Part shown: positions 28,690 to 32,388 of the stretch, one piece after another
How positions within the stretch are numbered: the stretch's first letter is position 1
Layout of the letters: every line of letters begins with the position of its first letter
DNA from: a virus
Virus record (IMG/VR): IMGVR_UViG_3300045454_000071
Span: 1-32,388 of that record
DNA length: 32,388 nucleotides
Strand: one strand, 5' to 3'
Made by a program: the position numbers and the translations under genes
The notes under the pieces: model-generated
The model's input: only the letters and a program-made list of their open reading frames with translations
Database searches by the model: none
What the model was told of the DNA's origin: nothing

Positions 28690-29138
28690 TGAACGAGAAA
28701 CAAGCATCCATCGCCGCCCGGATCTCCGAGCTGGCCTGCCTGCCGATGTCCGAACTCTGGTCGCTCTGGGATCGGTACTTTCCCCGCCGCCCGGATTATC
28801 CGAATCGCACGCACGTCGAGTCGCGCATTGCCTACAAGCTGCAGGAGGAAGCCTTCGGCGGCCTCGCCCCCGAGACAAAGCAGCGGCTGGAAGCCATCGG
28901 TGCAAAGCACTCCAAGATCAAGCTGCGCGCCAAGCCACGTGAATTCAATTTCGCGCCGGGCACGGTGATTCTGCGCGAATGGGGTGAGCGCGAGCACCGG
29001 GTAACGGTCAATGCCGAGGGCCGTTTCGAGTACGAGGGCCACACCTTCAAAAGCTTGACGGCGGTGGCCCGGCACATCACTGGCCAGCACTGGAGCGGGC
29101 CGCTGTTCTTCGGCTTCGGCAAGGGAGGTACGCGATGA
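28689..29138 (+). CDS. DUF2924 protein
   Basis: This gene encodes 149 residues starting MNEKQASIAARISELACLPM. LPMSELWSLWDRYFPRRPDY, VESRIAYKLQEEAFGGL and the C-terminal region FNFAPGTVILREWGEREHRV with EYEGHTFKSLTAVARHITG and HWSGPLFFGF are typical of DUF2924. This family regularly stands immediately before large serine recombinases in prophages and may help DNA recognition or integration; the role is not proved. The start is ATG 28689 (GTG 28686 in frame is possible), with AGGAG eight bases before it. Its stop overlaps the recombinase ATG. Confidence 0.88.
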   Translation: MNEKQASIAARISELACLPMSELWSLWDRYFPRRPDYPNRTHVESRIAYKLQEEAFGGLAPETKQRLEAIGAKHSKIKLRAKPREFNFAPGTVILREWGEREHRVTVNAEGRFEYEGHTFKSLTAVARHITGQHWSGPLFFGFGKGGTR

Positions 29139-30514
29139 ACGAAATCGCCAGCACCAAGACTCGCAAGCGCTGTGCCGTCTATTGCCGGGTATCCACGGAC
29201 GAACGTCTCGATCAGGAATTCAACTCCATCGACGCACAGAAGGAGGCGGGCCACGCATACATCGCCAGCCAGCGAACCGAGGGCTGGATTTCGGTCGCGG
29301 ACGACTACGACGACCCCGGATTCTCCGGCGGCAACACCGACCGCCCGGCCCTCAAGCGATTGCTGACCGACATCGAGCGAGGCCAGATCGACATCGTGGT
29401 GGTCTACAAGATCGACCGCCTGACGCGCAGCCTTGCCGACTTCTCCAAGATGGTTGAGGTGTTCGAACGCAACGAGGTGTCCTTCGTATCGGTCACCCAG
29501 CAATTCAACACCACCACCCCGATGGGGCGGCTGATGCTGAACGTCCTGCTGTCCTTTGCCCAGTTCGAGCGCGAGGTCACCGGCGAGCGTATCCGCGACA
29601 AGATTGCGGCTGCCAAGCGCAAGGGAATGTGGATGGGTGGAGTGCCATCCATCGGCTACGACGTCGTGAACCGCCAACTGGTCATCAACGAAGCCGAGGC
29701 GGCAGTGGTACGCCGCATCTTCGAGGAAATGCTGACCATCGGCTCGCCGACCCAGATCGCCGCCAACCTAACCGCCGAAGGCATCACCACCAAGGCCTGG
29801 ACGACACAGGAGGGCCAGACCCGCAGCGGCACCCGCATCGACAAGAAGTATCTGCACAAGCTGCTGCGCAACCGCATCTATCTGGGCGAGCTGTCGCACA
29901 AGGGAAACTGGTACCCCGGCGCGCATCCGCCGATCATCGACCAGGCGCTCTGGGACAAGGTTCACGCGGTGCTGGCCAAGAGCGGCCATGCCCGGTCGGT
30001 GGAAACCAAGATCCGGTCACGTACTGACGCCTTGCTGCGTGGCCTGCTGTACGCCCCTTCGGGCGAACGCATGTACCCGACCTACTCGAACAAGAAGGGA
30101 CACAAGTATCACTATTACGTGTCCAAGTCCGAAAGCCGCTTCGGCGCGCCGGGTAAGAGCTACGAGCGCCTGCCTGCACCGGAGATCGAGGCAGCGGTGG
30201 TCGCCCAAATCCGCACGGTGCTGACCAGCCCGGAATCCATTGCGTCGGTGGTTCGCCACATTCAGCGCAACGGGGCTGAAATTGACGAGGCCAGCACGGT
30301 GATGGCGATGGGTCGTCTCAACGACGTGTGGGATCACCTGTTCCCGGTCGAGCGCCACCGCATTGCCAACCTGATGATCGAGCGCATCGACCTCGTCCAC
30401 ATCGGCGAGGTACAAGGTATCAAAGTGAAGTGGCGGGAACTGGGCTGGGACAAGCTGATCGGCGAGTTCGCACCGAGGGAGATAGGCGCGGAACTGATGG
30501 AGGTCGAGGCCTGA
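29135..30514 (+). CDS. Large serine recombinase (probable prophage integrase)
   Basis: This gene encodes 459 residues. The N-terminal resolvase domain has the catalytic Ser20 in VYCRVSTDE and conserved GFSGGNTDRPALKRLL and YKIDRLTRSLADFSKMVEVF. From about residue 155 the recombinase domain follows (GMWMGGVPSIGYDVVNRQLV). The zinc-ribbon position reads LLRGLLYAPSGERMYPTYSN: its cysteines are absent, which recurs in this subgroup. It would exchange DNA between attP and attB by a serine-linked intermediate, requiring a directionality factor for excision. It overlaps the DUF2924 and the next gene, so the operon is coupled. Confidence 0.93.
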   Translation: MNEIASTKTRKRCAVYCRVSTDERLDQEFNSIDAQKEAGHAYIASQRTEGWISVADDYDDPGFSGGNTDRPALKRLLTDIERGQIDIVVVYKIDRLTRSLADFSKMVEVFERNEVSFVSVTQQFNTTTPMGRLMLNVLLSFAQFEREVTGERIRDKIAAAKRKGMWMGGVPSIGYDVVNRQLVINEAEAAVVRRIFEEMLTIGSPTQIAANLTAEGITTKAWTTQEGQTRSGTRIDKKYLHKLLRNRIYLGELSHKGNWYPGAHPPIIDQALWDKVHAVLAKSGHARSVETKIRSRTDALLRGLLYAPSGERMYPTYSNKKGHKYHYYVSKSESRFGAPGKSYERLPAPEIEAAVVAQIRTVLTSPESIASVVRHIQRNGAEIDEASTVMAMGRLNDVWDHLFPVERHRIANLMIERIDLVHIGEVQGIKVKWRELGWDKLIGEFAPREIGAELMEVEA

Positions 30515-30876
30515 TGGATAGCTCGCTGGAAACTTTCGTGCCCCTCCAGTTCAAGCGGAAGAAGGGAAAGCTGCTGGTCGACGGGAGGGAATCTGCCCAC
30601 GACGTCCGGATCATCGAGGCCGTTGCTCGGGCCATGTACTGGCACGACCTGCTCGACTCCGGGGCGTTCAAGAGCGTGGTCGAGATCGCCCGGGCCGAAG
30701 GTTTGATGCCGACCACGGTAGGCCGACTGCTGCGGCTGGCGCGGCTGGCCCCCGACATCATCGAGCAGTTGATGCAGGGATGCCAGCCACGAAGGCTGAC
30801 CCTGCTGTGGCTGATGCGAAACGACATCCCGGCCCTCTGGCCTGAACAGCGCCAGATGCTTGAACGATTCCGGTAG
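30514..30876 (+). CDS. Recombinase-operon HTH protein A
   Basis: This gene encodes 120 residues starting MDSSLETFVPLQFKRKKGKL. Its ATG overlaps the recombinase TGA (TGATG). The HTH SVVEIARAEGLMPTTVGRLL then RLARLAPDIIEQLMQGCQP looks like the KorB/ParB-type HTH. LETFVPLQFKRKKGK is repeated in the next gene, which is paralogous. It may be an accessory or directionality factor for the recombinase, or a regulator. Confidence 0.8.
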   Translation: MDSSLETFVPLQFKRKKGKLLVDGRESAHDVRIIEAVARAMYWHDLLDSGAFKSVVEIARAEGLMPTTVGRLLRLARLAPDIIEQLMQGCQPRRLTLLWLMRNDIPALWPEQRQMLERFR

Positions 30877-30884
30877 GAGGCGAA

Positions 30885-31361
30885 ATGACCAGCAAGAAAC
30901 ACTATGGCAAGCAGACAGGTCGCCCCATCACCCATGAACTCCCTACGCCCGCCGGTGGTGTGCGACTGGAGACCTTCGTCCCCTGGACGCTGGTAAGGCG
31001 AGGGTTGAAGAAGCGGGTCATCACGCCATTGGACGCGCCGCAGGAATTCTTGGCAGAGGCCAAGCAGGAGCGTGCGGCTCAGGCGGCGGCGCAGGATAGC
31101 GCGCTGATGCGGGCGCTCGGACTGGCACACCATTGGCAGCGCCTTCTGGACGAGGAGCGCGTCACCTCGTTGACCGAGATCGCAATGGCCGAGGGTATCG
31201 ACCTAGCTCAGGCCAGCAGGATCATCCGTCTGACACAGCTCGCCCCCAGTCTGGTCGAGGCCATTACGGCGGGCCACCTCGAAGTGGGTGTAAGTCGATT
31301 GCTGCGCGGCAAGCTGTTCGAATCCTGGCAGGCCCAACGCAAGGAACTAACAGGTTGCTGA
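30885..31361 (+). CDS. Recombinase-operon HTH protein B (paralogue of A)
   Basis: This gene encodes 158 residues starting MTSKKHYGKQTGRPITHELP. RLETFVPWTLVRRGLKKRVI and the HTH SLTEIAMAEGIDLAQASRII then RLTQLAPSLVEAITAG parallel those of protein A in order and spacing; the N-terminal 25 residues and an Ala/Gln-rich insert are extra. GGAGG precedes ATG 30885, eight bases after the protein A stop. Tandem duplication with divergence is the simplest origin; they may form a heterodimer. Function is not known. Confidence 0.78.
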   Translation: MTSKKHYGKQTGRPITHELPTPAGGVRLETFVPWTLVRRGLKKRVITPLDAPQEFLAEAKQERAAQAAAQDSALMRALGLAHHWQRLLDEERVTSLTEIAMAEGIDLAQASRIIRLTQLAPSLVEAITAGHLEVGVSRLLRGKLFESWQAQRKELTGC

Positions 31362-31384
31362 AACCCCTGTGTCCGAATTGAATC

Positions 31385-31401
31385 TTGCGAATCCCTCGCA
31401 A
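31385..31401. terminator. Small dyad between convergent genes
   Basis: TTGCGA (31385-31390) and TCGCAA (31396-31401) form a 6-bp stem with loop ATCCC, 24 bases after the end of the rightward operon and 18 before the end of the opposing gene. No good T-run follows on either strand, so termination is uncertain. TCTTGCGAAT (31383-31392) also equals the start of operator 1. Confidence 0.35.
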
Positions 31402-31418
31402 CAGGATAGCGGACGTCC

Positions 31419-32105
31419 CTATCCATCGACCCATTCGGTACGCATCTCCCCTTCGGGCGCCTCCCAGTACTCGGTCTGGCTGACCTGGCGCATCGGAACC
31501 TGCTCACCGTCACACCATTTTTCAGCGGACGGAAGTGGTCCCGCTTCGATCATTTCAGGACGCTTGGGCAAAGTGCCATGGCCAAGCAGACGGGAGATAA
31601 CGATCTCCCGGGTGTATTGGGACAGTTTGATACCCACATGGTCCGCCAGCGCCTGGAGGTCTGACCGCATCCGAGCCGGAATCCAGACCTTGACTGGCAT
31701 AACGTTCTTTCCGAGCTCAGGCACCCAATAGGTGTCAACGCGCTTCTTTCCGGGCGGAAGCTCAGCTCGTGCCCGTGAAAACATCGGTGGCGCTGGGTCT
31801 CGGAACAGACCTGGGCTTGCCTCGTTCATGAACTGGAAGGCGTAAATCCCATAGCAGTGCTGTGCGAAGAACTGGCGCAGTGCCTCACTCATGGAATCGC
31901 CGTTGCGTTCGCAAAGCTCTTTGATCGCCTCGGCAGCAGGTTCGGGCAACCAGAATTTGAGCGCCGTATCGTGATTGCCGAGATCCCTGAAGTCACCAAT
32001 CCCCTCGACCAGTTGGGCAAAGCGCATTGGACGCGGGCGATGATCAAGCGCGGCGGGGTAACCCTCCGAGTTGCTTTTCTTCTGGCGGCGCAAGAATGGC
32101 CACAT
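31419..32105 (-). CDS. Protein with two ribbon-helix-helix-like segments
   Basis: This gene encodes 228 residues starting MWPFLRRQKKSNSEGYPAAL from ATG 32105, with GGGAGGAG upstream. Two segments look like ribbon-helix-helix: ALKFWLPEPAAEAIKELCER then DSMSEALRQFFAQH, and MPVKVWIPARMRSDLQALAD then IKLSQYTREIVISRLLG. It has no membrane segment. Probably a DNA-binding regulator belonging to flanking mobile DNA or to the chromosome; its membership in the prophage is unclear. Confidence 0.7.
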   Translation of the reverse strand: MWPFLRRQKKSNSEGYPAALDHRPRPMRFAQLVEGIGDFRDLGNHDTALKFWLPEPAAEAIKELCERNGDSMSEALRQFFAQHCYGIYAFQFMNEASPGLFRDPAPPMFSRARAELPPGKKRVDTYWVPELGKNVMPVKVWIPARMRSDLQALADHVGIKLSQYTREIVISRLLGHGTLPKRPEMIEAGPLPSAEKWCDGEQVPMRQVSQTEYWEAPEGEMRTEWVDG

Positions 32106-32221
32106 ATCTCCTCCCAAAAAAGTAGGGGAATTTTCGTTATTGGAATCCCGTAAGCGTAACGTTTGATACGGCAGAAGGAAATGCCATATGCACACATTCC
32201 TGACCGAACCGGAGGTAATCC

Positions 32222-32388
32222 ATGTACTTCGAAATCTATCAACAAACGCAGGGACTCATTTCAGCCTCTCTCAAATTTCGAGTGGGTAGCATGATGAAGA
32301 TGGCCGGCATCGCGGCGGGGTCAAGGGCGGGCGCAGCCCGGCGCAGCGAACCCTTGACGCTGCTGGGATGCCGATACGCTGATGTCGG
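32222..32388 (+). CDS. Partial ORF with a YegP/DUF1508-like beginning (runs off the window)
   Basis: ATG 32222 has GGAGG six bases upstream, and the frame remains open for 55 codons to the window edge. The start MYFEIYQQTQG resembles the N-terminus of DUF1508/YegP proteins, but the following residues (LISASLKFRVG) and a low-complexity GC-rich stretch do not continue the fold. It may be a broken copy whose 3' part was lost. The frame passes through the inverted repeat at 32320-32358. Confidence 0.4.
   Translation, partial: MYFEIYQQTQGLISASLKFRVGSMMKMAGIAAGSRAGAARRSEPLTLLGCRYADV
32320..32358. repeat. Perfect 8-bp inverted repeat at the right edge
   Basis: GTCAAGGG (32320-32327) and CCCTTGAC (32351-32358) are perfect inverted repeats around a GC-rich 23-base loop, which holds a smaller CGGGC/GCCCG stem. 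It could be an element end, a structured regulatory RNA or part of a mobile-element leader. Confidence 0.5.

Overview
This window is most of a tailed-phage (siphovirus, lambda-like morphogenesis) prophage in a GC-rich proteobacterium. Codon usage, the gene families and the Shine-Dalgarno pattern would fit a betaproteobacterium of the Rhodocyclales/Burkholderiales type, but the species cannot be read from the sequence. No rRNA or tRNA gene and no CRISPR array was seen.

Layout. (1) 1-123: the end of an insertion sequence whose transposase 3' end reads rightward; it cuts the end off the major tail protein gene. (2) 113-10189, minus strand: the structural and packaging operon. Read in its own direction it runs small terminase, large terminase (GpA type), two fibre-like proteins, gpW-like joiner, portal (GpB type), S49 protease with an in-frame scaffold start, decoration protein D, major capsid E, head-tail joiner, tail terminator-like protein, a small protein and the tail tube. 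A plasmid pRiA4b ORF-3-like gene sits backwards inside it. (3) 10303-12385, plus strand: five small accessory genes, each preceded by a copy of the same leader sequence. (4) 12374-16713, minus: a regulator joining an HTH to an RNA polymerase alpha-CTD-like domain, two tandem ParB-methyltransferase fusions, and a small operon including a DUF6362-type HTH protein. (5) 16710-24239, minus: a tightly overlapped early replication/recombination operon (HTH protein, unknown, BRO antirepressor-like, AAA ATPase, possible ssDNA-binding protein, two zinc/Cys proteins, Cas4-like nuclease, AlpA-like protein, P4-type primase-helicase, RuvC-like resolvase). (6) 24346-28337, minus: a three-gene cassette of XRE-ImmA/IrrE protease, PIN-domain protein and a 760-residue protein I do not recognise, with two near-identical 24-bp operators at its promoter. 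(7) 28498-31361, plus: small ORF, DUF2924 protein, large serine recombinase and two paralogous HTH proteins, which is the likely integration module. (8) 31419-32388: a ribbon-helix-helix-like gene and a truncated-looking partial ORF, probably flanking DNA.

How the parts fit. The serine recombinase would integrate the element, the early operon copies and recombines its DNA, the methyltransferases may protect it, and the late operon builds and fills heads. Because the tail tube gene is cut by an insertion sequence, the prophage may no longer make infectious particles. The most unusual signal is the leader repeat: six copies of an exactly 30-bp core (CTTGGCTTC, six variable bases, GAACAGCGCGTTCAT), each followed by ATCAAC, GGAG and a start codon. 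Five are clustered at 10.2-12.0 kb and the sixth is 16.6 kb away before the recombinase operon. The second candidate for a new system is the ImmA/IrrE-PIN-760 aa cassette.
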